Source: Intestinimonas sp052065695
GTDB taxonomy: Bacteria > Bacillota > Clostridia > Oscillospirales > Oscillospiraceae
Assembly: GCF_052065695.1 (NCBI RefSeq)
Contig: NZ_JBQHTM010000011.1
Span: 10,315-74,314, forward strand
Length of the DNA stretch: 64,000 nucleotides
Reading direction: 5' to 3'
Below the pieces are notes generated by a model, which did not search any database, was not told the DNA's origin, and saw only the letters and a list, made by a program, of their open reading frames with translations. Position 1 is the stretch's first letter. Each line of letters opens with the position of its first letter. This document shows, one piece after another, positions 53,219-61,087 of the stretch. The translations under genes were made by a program, and so were the position numbers.

Positions 53219-53752
53219 TTACTTACCTTTACAGATCGAGATCTTATCGGCGCCCAGGCCGGTGAGGTCGGACACCGCCTCCGCCAGCCGCAGCTGAACC
53301 GTAGGGTCGTCCCCGCCGGGACAGACCACCACCGCTCCCTGGAACTGGGGGGCCAGCTGCTGCAGAGCCACCGCCTCCTCCCGGCCGGACCCGCCGGAGA
53401 TCACTACAGTGGTCCGCTCCTCCGAGCTGTCCCCGTCCCGGTCCGACACCGCCACATCCTGGGCCAGGACCTGTCGGGCACCGGTACGCAGTGTGAGGGC
53501 CACCGTCACCTCCCCCGCCCCGTCGATCTTCGAGAGGGTGGTCTCCAGTTTCTCCTCCAGCTCGGAGACGGAAAAGACGATCTCCGCTGCGCTTTGGGAC
53601 TCTGTGTCGGCGCTCTGCACTCCCCCGCCCGGTGAGGTCGGCAAAAGCAAAAGCAGTAGCCCCGCCAACAGGATCAGCAGAATGAATTTATACTTCTCCA
53701 GGGCAGTTGTCAGCTTTTTGACCGCCGCAGCGACCTGTTCCGCCCCTATCAT
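53219..53752 (-). CDS. spoIIIAG: Stage III sporulation protein AG
   Basis: A 177-residue single-pass protein (membrane segment about residues 22-39) with a ring-building motif domain (GAGEVTVALTLRTGARQVLAQDV) resembling secretion-system rings. In Bacillus it forms a large ring in the A-Q complex. The start overlaps the spoIIIAF stop by 4 nt. Confidence 0.94.
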   Translation of the reverse strand: MIGAEQVAAAVKKLTTALEKYKFILLILLAGLLLLLLPTSPGGGVQSADTESQSAAEIVFSVSELEEKLETTLSKIDGAGEVTVALTLRTGARQVLAQDVAVSDRDGDSSEERTTVVISGGSGREEAVALQQLAPQFQGAVVVCPGGDDPTVQLRLAEAVSDLTGLGADKISICKGK

Positions 53753-54240
53753 CCTTCCTCGCCTCCGCTCTTATAGGTCTGCCGCTCCACCGGGATGGCC
53801 AGATCGGCCTCGATCCGCCGGGACAGCAGTTCCTGCTCCTCCTGGGTCATGTCCCCCAGCACCACCACCGACACTGGATAGGGCACCCCGTTTTCCTCTA
53901 CGGCGCAGGTGACACGGACCTCCCGGCAGGAGATTCCCAGCTCTGTCGCCTTGTCCAGAATATATGCGCCGGTCTCCTCTCCTATGATGGATTTCATCAT
54001 GTCCAGTCCCGCTTCCTCCGCCGCTGGGACTGACTCTACCTCCAGCCGCATAGTGGAGGCGGACAGGGCAGCCAGATCTACTTCCAACACCGGCTTCACC
54101 ACCGCCGCCAGCAGCAGCAGGCCGCCGGCCAGACGGCCGATCTTCCGCACCGTTCCCCCGGCCATGAGGCTGTCCGCCAGGGCCACGATGATGGCGGCGC
54201 AGGTGACCCCGGTGAGCCATTGACGCAGCAGCTCCATCAT
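53749..54240 (-). CDS. spoIIIAF: Stage III sporulation protein AF
   Basis: A 163-residue protein with two N-terminal membrane segments and a soluble ring-like C-terminal domain (YPVSVVVLGDMTQEEQELLSRRIEADL). Part of the SpoIIIA-SpoIIQ channel. It overlaps spoIIIAE by 4 nt. Confidence 0.93.
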   Translation of the reverse strand: MMELLRQWLTGVTCAAIIVALADSLMAGGTVRKIGRLAGGLLLLAAVVKPVLEVDLAALSASTMRLEVESVPAAEEAGLDMMKSIIGEETGAYILDKATELGISCREVRVTCAVEENGVPYPVSVVVLGDMTQEEQELLSRRIEADLAIPVERQTYKSGGEEG

Positions 54241-55340
54241 GGCGACGACATAGAGACCGCCGACACCATGGACACCAGGAGCAGCAGGGCGGAGGCCCCC
54301 GTCATCCCCAGCACCAGCCCGAAGGCGCTGCCGATCTGGTCGATGAGCCCGGCCACCCTGCCGTCGGCCACGGTGGCCGCCAGGGCGCCGGTGAGCTTAT
54401 AGGTCAGGTAATGGATGCCCAGCTGGAGGAAGGGCACCAGACAGATGGACAGGATGGTCAGCATCCCAAAGACCCCCACCGCGTTTTTCAGCACCCCCGC
54501 CCCGGCCAGCACGGTCTCCGCTGCGTCGGAGAGGATGCCGCCCACCACCGGCACCATGCTGGACACCGTAAAGCGGGCTGCCTTCACAGCCACCGCATCG
54601 GCGGTACCGGCCACCACACCGCTGACGGTGAGGTAGCCCACATAGGTGAGGAGCAGGATGGTGAGCACCGTGGTCACCACCCACTTCAGCACCCCGGCCA
54701 GGCGCTTGAGGCCCTCGTTGCCCACCGCCGCGCAGGCGGCGCAGGCGGCGATATAGCCGTAGGTCATGGGCAGCAGAAAGCCGCTGATGACGGTGAGGAG
54801 CAGATCAGAAAAAAGCATGGCGGCAAACTGCCGGGCCGCCGCGCCGCCGGGTGAGCCTCCCAGCGCGGTGGCCGCCGCCATGGTGGGCAGCAGGATCTGT
54901 CCAAAGGTCTCCATCCGCTCCAGAGTCTCCCGGCCCATGCCGATGAGGGAGTTGGCGTCACTGACGGCGATGACGGTGATGGCGGCCGCCGCCGCCATGG
55001 GCACCACCGGAAGGCCCACCCCCTCCCCCGCCGTCTCCCAGGTTCCCTGGGCGAGAGAGGCCAGGAGCACCACCGCCAGCAGCAGGACGCCGCTGCGCAC
55101 CGCTTTGCGGATCACCCCGCCTGCGGCGGCCTGTCCCTCCTCCAGAATGCCCCGGAGCCCGTCATCCAGGTCCACCCCGGCCACGTCGGTCCCCGGACCA
55201 TACTCCCCGGCGGCGTCCGAGAGCCCGTCCAGCCCCAGGGCCTCCGACTGCTCCGCCAAAAGCTCCTCCGACGCCGCCGATGCCGCGGTGAAGGTCAGCA
55301 GGAGGCAGAGCAGCAGCATACACATCCGTTTCATTTCCAT
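54237..55340 (-). CDS. spoIIIAE: Stage III sporulation protein AE
   Basis: A 367-residue polytopic membrane protein with a cleavable signal (residues 1-22) and about seven membrane segments (for example KWVVTTVLTILLLTYVGYLTVSGVV). It is the probable membrane channel component of the SpoIIIA complex. Length and the FGMLTILSICLVPFLQLGIHYL block match the family. Confidence 0.94.
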   Translation of the reverse strand: MEMKRMCMLLLCLLLTFTAASAASEELLAEQSEALGLDGLSDAAGEYGPGTDVAGVDLDDGLRGILEEGQAAAGGVIRKAVRSGVLLLAVVLLASLAQGTWETAGEGVGLPVVPMAAAAAITVIAVSDANSLIGMGRETLERMETFGQILLPTMAAATALGGSPGGAAARQFAAMLFSDLLLTVISGFLLPMTYGYIAACAACAAVGNEGLKRLAGVLKWVVTTVLTILLLTYVGYLTVSGVVAGTADAVAVKAARFTVSSMVPVVGGILSDAAETVLAGAGVLKNAVGVFGMLTILSICLVPFLQLGIHYLTYKLTGALAATVADGRVAGLIDQIGSAFGLVLGMTGASALLLLVSMVSAVSMSSP

Positions 55341-55352
55341 CCACGTCCCTTT

Positions 55353-55739
55353 TCACAGCAGTTCCGTCACCATGGTGAGCACCGTCTCCAGCAGGGGCAG
55401 TGCGGCACACAGGGCGCAGGCCGCCCCCGCCGTCTCCACAAAGGCGGCGATGCCGCTCTCCTTGGCATCCCGGCACAGCTCGGCCGCCAGCCGGGTGAGA
55501 ATGGCGATGCCGGTGGTCTTGACCACCGGGGCCACCACCGCCGGGGAGAGGCCCGCCGTATCGGAGAGCAGGTCCATGAGGTCCCGCACCTCCGAGAGGG
55601 CGTCCAGGGAGGCGCTGAGCAGGATGGCGCCCGCCGCAATGGCCAGCACCAGTCCCAGCTCGGCCGCCCCCTTGCGGACCACCGCGGCGCACAGGGCCGC
55701 TGTCACCGCGATGGCGGCCAGTCTCAGCATATCCGGCAT
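55353..55739 (-). CDS. spoIIIAD: Stage III sporulation protein AD
   Basis: A 128-residue, four-segment membrane protein (ETAGAACALCAALPLLETVL) related to SpoIIIAC. Encoded between spoIIIAC and spoIIIAE in the standard order, 12 nt before AE. Confidence 0.93.
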   Translation of the reverse strand: MPDMLRLAAIAVTAALCAAVVRKGAAELGLVLAIAAGAILLSASLDALSEVRDLMDLLSDTAGLSPAVVAPVVKTTGIAILTRLAAELCRDAKESGIAAFVETAGAACALCAALPLLETVLTMVTELL

Positions 55740-55745
55740 GGCCCG

Positions 55746-55940
55746 TCACAGCCCGAAGAGGTCCTTGACCAGCGTGAAGAGGTCGCTGATCTCCTGGACC
55801 ACCATCATGAGCACCACCACCAGCCCCGCCAGGGTGGTCATGGTGGCCTGCTCGTCCCGGCCCGACCGGGTGAGCACCTGATTGAGCACGGACACCAGGA
55901 TGCCGATGGCGGCAATTTTGAAAATGAGGTCAACATTCAT
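55746..55940 (-). CDS. spoIIIAC: Stage III sporulation protein AC
   Basis: A 64-residue protein with two membrane segments (LIFKIAAIGILVSVLNQVL and LAGLVVVLMMVVQEI), the canonical size for SpoIIIAC. It is six nt upstream of spoIIIAD. Confidence 0.95.
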   Translation of the reverse strand: MNVDLIFKIAAIGILVSVLNQVLTRSGRDEQATMTTLAGLVVVLMMVVQEISDLFTLVKDLFGL

Positions 55941-55984
55941 GGTCCTTCCACTTCCCCGCTCCTATCGTGATAGAACGCCGCCTG

Positions 55985-56500
55985 TCACAGCAGCAAAATG
56001 GCCAGCATAGCCCCGGAGCCCACCCCCAGGGCGGTGTAGACCCGGCCCAGCCGCCGCCGGTCCTCCTCGGCCCGGTCCAGGCAGGCCGCAAGTTCCCGCT
56101 CCGCCCGTTCCAGGGCGGCCAGCTGGTCGCCGGCATCGTAGCGTCCAAGCACCTGGCCCAGCTCCCGTAGCACCGCCCGCTCCGGCTCCGCCAGCAGCAG
56201 CTCCGGCTCCTCCTCCACCGCCTGGCTCCAAATCTGGTCAAAGGTCCGCTCCCCCAGCTCCTCCAGGTGATCCCGGCAGCGGGAAAAGAGGTAGCGGGCC
56301 GGGGTTCCGGCCTGGCGGGCCGTCCGCTCCATGAGCTCCGGCATGGCGGTGCGCCGGAAGGAGAGCTCCCGGCCCAGAATCTCCAATCCCCCAACCAGGG
56401 AGCGCAGGGCCTTCACCCGGTCCCGCAGTTGGCCGGCAGCGCACAGCCCCAGCGCGGACGCCCCCGCCGTCAGCAGCAGGGCACCCACCAGCTTCAGCAC
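55985..56500 (-). CDS. spoIIIAB: Stage III sporulation protein AB
   Basis: A 171-residue protein with membrane anchors at both ends and a soluble helical middle (GLEILGRELSFRRTAMPELMERTA), resembling type II secretion GspF-like proteins. The start is a GTG at 56500 (LKLVGALLL follows) behind GGAGG; it overlaps spoIIIAA by 7 nt. A frame reaching 56653 lies inside spoIIIAA and is not used. Confidence 0.93.
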   Translation of the reverse strand: MLKLVGALLLTAGASALGLCAAGQLRDRVKALRSLVGGLEILGRELSFRRTAMPELMERTARQAGTPARYLFSRCRDHLEELGERTFDQIWSQAVEEEPELLLAEPERAVLRELGQVLGRYDAGDQLAALERAERELAACLDRAEEDRRRLGRVYTALGVGSGAMLAILLL

Positions 56501-57450
56501 GGCCCTCCCCCCTCCAGCGGCACCAGGGTCCAGCGGCGGTCCCTGCCCCGCCCCGTCAGCACCACTGCCTGGGACAGGACACCCCGGCGGACCAGCCGCC
56601 GGAAGACGGGGCGGCGCAGGAGGTCCTCCGGCCCGGCGGCGTGGGCGGTGCACAGCAGGGCCACCCCGCAGCCCGCCGCCTCCTCCAGGGCGGCAGCATC
56701 CTCCGCGCCGGCCACCTCGTCCGCCGCCAGCACCTGGGGGTTCATGGCCCGCAGCAACATGACCAGGGCGGCGGCCTTGGGACAGCCGTCCAGCACGTCG
56801 GTATGCGCCCCCAGGTCGTTCATGGGCAGGCCGTCATACATAGCGGCCAGCTCCCCCCGCTCATCGGCCACCCCCACCCGCAGGGGCGGGCCCTCCACCC
56901 CGTCGGAGAGGCGGCGGATGAGATCCCGGAGAAAGGTGGTCTTGCCCCCACCCGGCGGGGAGAGGATCACGGTGCCGCCCACGGCGCCGCCGCCCCGCAG
57001 CAGGGGGCGCACCCCCGCCGCCGCGCCGGGCACCTCCCGGGCCACCCGGATGGAGAGGGACGACAGGGTCCCCATGGTGCGGATCACGCCGTTTTCGCAC
57101 ACCGCGCTGCCGCACAGGCCCACCCGGTGTCCGCCCCGGACCGTCACAAAGCCGTCCCGGACCCGGTCCAGCACGGCGTGGGCGGAGGCCTGGGTGGCCA
57201 CCTCCAGCACCGTGCGGAGGTCCTCTCCGGTCACGATCCGCTCTCCGCAGCCCGGCAGCGGGATCTCCCCCTCCGGCAGCACCGCCGTAGGGGGCCGCCC
57301 CGCCCGGAGCCGCAGCTCCTCCGCCCGGGACTTGTCCCCCTCCGTCAGCCGCTCCGCCCCCTGCCGCAACTCCCAGGGCAGCAGCGCCGCCGCCTGGGAA
57401 AACCGCTCCGCGGCCGTTTCCATTCTGGGTACCAACATGACTTCCAGCAC
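56494..57450 (-). CDS. spoIIIAA: Stage III sporulation protein AA (ATPase)
   Basis: About 318 residues: a AAA+/secretion-type ATPase thought to power the SpoIIIA channel. Walker A is ILSPPGGGKTTFLRDLI; R-finger region GTLSSLSIRVAREV; Walker B-like RAMNPQVLAADEVAG. The start is uncertain: GTG 57450 (LEVMLVPR follows) or ATG 57438. An ATG at 57474 is excluded because it falls inside the -10 of the sigma-E-like promoter. First gene of the eight-gene operon. Confidence 0.93.
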   Translation of the reverse strand: MLEVMLVPRMETAAERFSQAAALLPWELRQGAERLTEGDKSRAEELRLRAGRPPTAVLPEGEIPLPGCGERIVTGEDLRTVLEVATQASAHAVLDRVRDGFVTVRGGHRVGLCGSAVCENGVIRTMGTLSSLSIRVAREVPGAAAGVRPLLRGGGAVGGTVILSPPGGGKTTFLRDLIRRLSDGVEGPPLRVGVADERGELAAMYDGLPMNDLGAHTDVLDGCPKAAALVMLLRAMNPQVLAADEVAGAEDAAALEEAAGCGVALLCTAHAAGPEDLLRRPVFRRLVRRGVLSQAVVLTGRGRDRRWTLVPLEGGGPC

Positions 57451-57472
57451 CCCTCTCCTTTGCAGATGTTCC

Positions 57473-57502
57473 ATTCTATGAGGGGTCGTCCAACCCTATG
57501 AC
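57473..57502 (-). promoter_or_regulatory. Sigma-E-like promoter of spoIIIA
   Basis: The minus strand reads GTCATAG, then 15 nt, then CATAGAAT. This matches the mother-cell sigma-E pattern (-35 near GTCATATT, -10 near CATACAAT), as expected for spoIIIA. No vegetative promoter is visible. Confidence 0.65.
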
Positions 57503-57529
57503 TGCCCGTCCAAAATCTTTTCCAGACGC

Positions 57530-57561
57530 AAAAAGCGTGCGGCTCAACGCCGCACGCTTTT
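57530..57561 (-). terminator. Terminator of the glmS-ABC operon
   Basis: GCGTGCGGC (57535-57543) pairs with GCCGCACGC (57549-57557). On the minus strand it is followed by TTTTTG. Confidence 0.85.
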
Positions 57562-57578
57562 GAGATCCGCTGTTCTAT

Positions 57579-58436
57579 TTAATTTCCTCTGGTGCCCCAC
57601 CTGGGGTCCATGGCGTCCCGCAGGGCATTGCCCAGGATCTGCAGGCAGACCACCGTCAGGATGATGAGGAGGCCCGGCGGCAGCCACACCCAGGGCCGCC
57701 CCGTGAGGACGGCCAGACTGGTTGCGCTCTGCATCAGGTTGCCCCAGGAGGCCTGGGGCGCCCGGATGCCCACCCCCAGGAAGCTGAGGCTGGACTCGGA
57801 CAGAATGGCCCGGCCCACCCGCTGGCCCAGGGCCGCCCACACCGGCGCCACCACGTTGGGCAGCACGTTCCGGACCAGAATGGTCCCCGTCCGGGCGCCC
57901 AGGGCCCGGACGGCCAGGATGTACTCTTTCTCCCGCACCGAGAGCACGTTGCCATAGACCAGCCGGGCGATGCCCGGCCAGCCCAGCAGGCCGATGACCA
58001 GCACCAGGTTGAGCACCGACGCCCCCACCAGGGTCACCAGACACAGGATGAGCACGATGCTGGGAAAGGACTGGAACACATCGGCCAGGCGCATGATCCA
58101 GAACTCCCACTTCCCCCGGCGGTAGCCGGCCAGCAGGCCCAAGGGGACACCCACCGCCAGATTGATGGCCGCCGAGGCAAAGCCCACCAGCAGGGAGATC
58201 CGTCCCCCGCAGATGAGCCGGGCCAGCACGTCCCGGCCCACGTCGTCGGTGCCCAGCCAGTGCTCCGCCGAGGGGGCCGCCCAGAAGCCGGCCGCCCGGT
58301 CGGTGACGTTGGGCTCCAGTCCCAGCAGGGGCGGCAGGAGCAGCACGCCCAGGACCTCCACGGCCAGAATGACCATACAGACTACCGCCCGCCGGTCCGA
58401 CCGCAGGCGGCGCCACACCCGCTTACCGCCCCCCAT
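57579..58436 (-). CDS. Oligopeptide/nickel-type ABC permease, DppC-like
   Basis: About 285 residues with six membrane segments. It has the periplasmic-permease EAA loop in VREKEYILAVRALGARTGTILVRN and the DppC N-terminal motif HWLGTDDVGRDVLARLI. It pairs with the adjacent DppB-like permease. I start at MGGGKRVW (58436), overlapping the upstream stop; a start at 58472 lies deep in that gene. Its ATPases are not in this operon. Confidence 0.9.
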   Translation of the reverse strand: MGGGKRVWRRLRSDRRAVVCMVILAVEVLGVLLLPPLLGLEPNVTDRAAGFWAAPSAEHWLGTDDVGRDVLARLICGGRISLLVGFASAAINLAVGVPLGLLAGYRRGKWEFWIMRLADVFQSFPSIVLILCLVTLVGASVLNLVLVIGLLGWPGIARLVYGNVLSVREKEYILAVRALGARTGTILVRNVLPNVVAPVWAALGQRVGRAILSESSLSFLGVGIRAPQASWGNLMQSATSLAVLTGRPWVWLPPGLLIILTVVCLQILGNALRDAMDPRWGTRGN

Positions 58437-59379
58437 AGCGCACCCTCGGGTCCACAAAGCCGTAGACCACATCCAGCAGTAGGCTGGTCAGCAGTACCGC
58501 CAGGGCCATGACCACCGTGACCCCCATGACCACGTTGTAGTCCCGGTCGCCGACGGCGGAGAACATGAGGCTGCCCATACCGGGCCAGCCAAAGATCCGC
58601 TCCACCACCACCGAGCCCCCGATGATGTGAGGGATGTGGGTCAGAATGCTGGTGAGCACCGGGATGAGGGCGCTGCGCAGGGCGTGGCGGACCACCACGG
58701 CTCCCTCCCGCAGGCCCTTGGCCCGGGCGGTCATGATGTAGTCCTCCCCCATGACCTCCAGGCAGGCGCTCTGGGTCTGGCGGAGGATGCTCCCCGCGTT
58801 GCTCACCCCGATGATCCCGGCGGGCAGGATCAGATGCCGGAGCAGATCGAGGAGGTCCCCCCCGCCCGCCGTCCGGTACATGCCGGACGAGGGCAGCCAC
58901 CCCAACCGGACAGAAAAGAGGAAGATGGCCACCAGGGCCAGGAAAAAGCCCGGCACCGCCGAGCCGGAGATGGTGAAGAGGTGGGCCAGCCGGTCCCACA
59001 GCCCCTTGGGCTTCCAGGCCGCCAGCACCCCCAGGGGAACGGCGATGGCCACCGCCAGCACCACGCCGGTACCGGTAAGGATGAGGGAGGGTCCGATCCG
59101 CTGGGCGATGAGGGCGGAGACGTCCTGTCCGTAGTGGTAGGAGCGGCCCAGGTCGCCGTGGAAAAGCCCCGCCAGCCACGTGACATACCGGGCCGGCAGG
59201 GGCTGATCCAGTCCAAAGGCGGCCGCCATGGCCGTCTGCTCTGTGGTGCTGGCCGAACCCTCCCCCATGAGGTCCGTCAGGTCCCCCGGGGCCAGGTCCA
59301 CCAGCAGAAAAACAAGGATGGTGATACCGAAGAAAACTGGGATGGCGGTGATGAGCCGCCTGCGGATATACTGTGCCAT
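58423..59379 (-). CDS. Oligopeptide/nickel-type ABC permease, DppB-like
   Basis: A 318-residue permease with six membrane segments, starting MAQYIRRRLITAIPVFFGITILVF. It has the DppB marker PGD after the first segment (VDLAPGDLTDLMG) and the EAA loop (GEDYIMTARAKGLREGAVVVRHALR). The start at 59379 is the family N-terminus; the frame continues upstream without homology. It lies 95 nt after the binding-protein gene. Confidence 0.92.
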   Translation of the reverse strand: MAQYIRRRLITAIPVFFGITILVFLLVDLAPGDLTDLMGEGSASTTEQTAMAAAFGLDQPLPARYVTWLAGLFHGDLGRSYHYGQDVSALIAQRIGPSLILTGTGVVLAVAIAVPLGVLAAWKPKGLWDRLAHLFTISGSAVPGFFLALVAIFLFSVRLGWLPSSGMYRTAGGGDLLDLLRHLILPAGIIGVSNAGSILRQTQSACLEVMGEDYIMTARAKGLREGAVVVRHALRSALIPVLTSILTHIPHIIGGSVVVERIFGWPGMGSLMFSAVGDRDYNVVMGVTVVMALAVLLTSLLLDVVYGFVDPRVRYGGR

Positions 59380-59474
59380 TGTGCTTCCTCCTGCACTTCC
59401 GGCCCGGTCAGGGCACAGGGGACCCCGGAGCCGGGGTCCCCTTACGGAGGTCTTTCTCTGATTGCTGTAAACGT

Positions 59475-61082
59475 TTATTCCTTTACCCACTCCCACACGT
59501 TCTCGTTGGAGAAGCTGGCAGAGGGATAGTCGATGTTGGCCACCGTGGGCGACTGGACGTGGAGGGCGGTGCCGAACCACAGGGGGATGAAGGGCCGCTC
59601 CTGGGCCAGGTATTCATCCAGTTCGGCCATCAGGGCCAGGCGCTCGTCGGGGTCGGCCTCCGCCCGGATGGCCTGGATGCGGTCGGTATAGGGGCTCAGG
59701 TCGGCCACGTGGAAGAGGTTGTTGGTGGCGGAGAGGCGGCTCTCAGTGAACCACAGGGGCAGGGCACCGGGGGTATGGCTGGCGATGCCCATATCGTAGG
59801 TGCCCTCAGACATGCCGGCAAACATGGCCGCCGAGTCCACCGTCTCGATGGTGACGTTGATCCCGGCTTCCGCTAGGTTCTGCTGCATGAGAGCGGCCAG
59901 ACCGGACCGGTTGGAGGTGCATACCAGGGTGTAGCTCCGGCCGTCGTACCCCGCCTCGGTCAACAGGGCCTTGGCCGCCTCCACATCCCGCTCCCCCGCC
60001 GGCACGGCGGCGTCGGCATAGGGGCTCTTGGGGCTGATGCTGCTTCCCGTCACCGCACCCAGGCCGTGGGTGGACTGCTCACACAGCAACTCCTTATCAA
60101 GAGCCAGCTCGATGGCCCGGCGGACCCGGGCGTCGGGGATACTCTCCCCGTTGAGCATCAGCTCAAAGAAGGTGTTGGGCACCGTCCCCTCCAGCACCGA
60201 CAGGCCGCTGCTCTCCGCCAGGGGGGCGTTTTCTGCCGTCACGCTGCCGCCGATGGCGTAATAGTCCAGGTCGCCGGCGATGAGGGCGGTGAGGAGGTTA
60301 GACTTATCCATCACCGCCATGACCAGGTAGTCGAAGCCGGGGGCGCCCAGCTGGTAGTCCTTGTTGGCCGCCAGCGTAATCTGACTGCCGGGTACCTCCT
60401 CCACGAACTTGCAGGGCCCGGAGCCCACCGGGGCTTTCCAGAGGTCCAGCTCCATGAGGGAGGCCGGGTCGGCCCCCTCCAGCAGATGGGTGGGCAGCAC
60501 ATAGAACTCCCGGTTCTTGTCCAGCAGAAAGTCCTCCGGCGTGGTGGGGCTCTTGAAGGTGAACTTCAGGGTGTAGTCGTCTGTGGCCTCCACGCCGAAG
60601 GTCTCCCCCTCCACCCGGCAGCCGTCCCCGTCGGTCCCGGTGAACACGGAGAAGTTCCCCCGGCCCAGCACCGGGCAGGCCGGATCGGTCATAAGGGTGA
60701 AGGTCTCTACCCAGTGCTCTGCCGTCACCGGCGTCCCATCGTGGAAGGCGGCCTTCTCATCCAGGTGGAAGAGGGCGGTATAGCCGTCCTCACTCCCCTC
60801 CCAGCTCTTGGCCGCCCTGGGGGACAGGGTACCGTCGGCGTGGACATAGGCCAACCGGTCATAGATCTTGTCATAGACCATCCGGGCGTAGTTGCTGCCG
60901 GAAACGCTGTTGTAGGGCATCAGGGCATCCCAGGCGTTGGAGATACCGTAGTGGATGGTCACCGCTTCGGCGCCGCTTTCGGTGGGGACAGGGCTGGTCT
61001 CAGCGGTTTTTCCGCCGCAGGCGGCCAGCGTAAGGGTCAGGGCAAGAGCCAGGACCAGAGGGATCAGTCTCTTCAAATGCAT
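59475..61082 (-). CDS. ABC transporter substrate-binding lipoprotein (SBP family 5)
   Basis: A 535-residue extracellular binding protein. It has a lipoprotein signal with lipobox LAAC at residues 19-22, then the family 5 fold typical of peptide/nickel/opine binders (SPRAAKSWEGSEDGYTALFHLDEKAAFHDGTPVTAEHWV). The ligand is unknown. It starts 5 nt after the glmS stop, so it is almost certainly co-transcribed with glmS. Confidence 0.93.
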   Translation of the reverse strand: MHLKRLIPLVLALALTLTLAACGGKTAETSPVPTESGAEAVTIHYGISNAWDALMPYNSVSGSNYARMVYDKIYDRLAYVHADGTLSPRAAKSWEGSEDGYTALFHLDEKAAFHDGTPVTAEHWVETFTLMTDPACPVLGRGNFSVFTGTDGDGCRVEGETFGVEATDDYTLKFTFKSPTTPEDFLLDKNREFYVLPTHLLEGADPASLMELDLWKAPVGSGPCKFVEEVPGSQITLAANKDYQLGAPGFDYLVMAVMDKSNLLTALIAGDLDYYAIGGSVTAENAPLAESSGLSVLEGTVPNTFFELMLNGESIPDARVRRAIELALDKELLCEQSTHGLGAVTGSSISPKSPYADAAVPAGERDVEAAKALLTEAGYDGRSYTLVCTSNRSGLAALMQQNLAEAGINVTIETVDSAAMFAGMSEGTYDMGIASHTPGALPLWFTESRLSATNNLFHVADLSPYTDRIQAIRAEADPDERLALMAELDEYLAQERPFIPLWFGTALHVQSPTVANIDYPSASFSNENVWEWVKE

Positions 61083-61087
61083 TCTCC

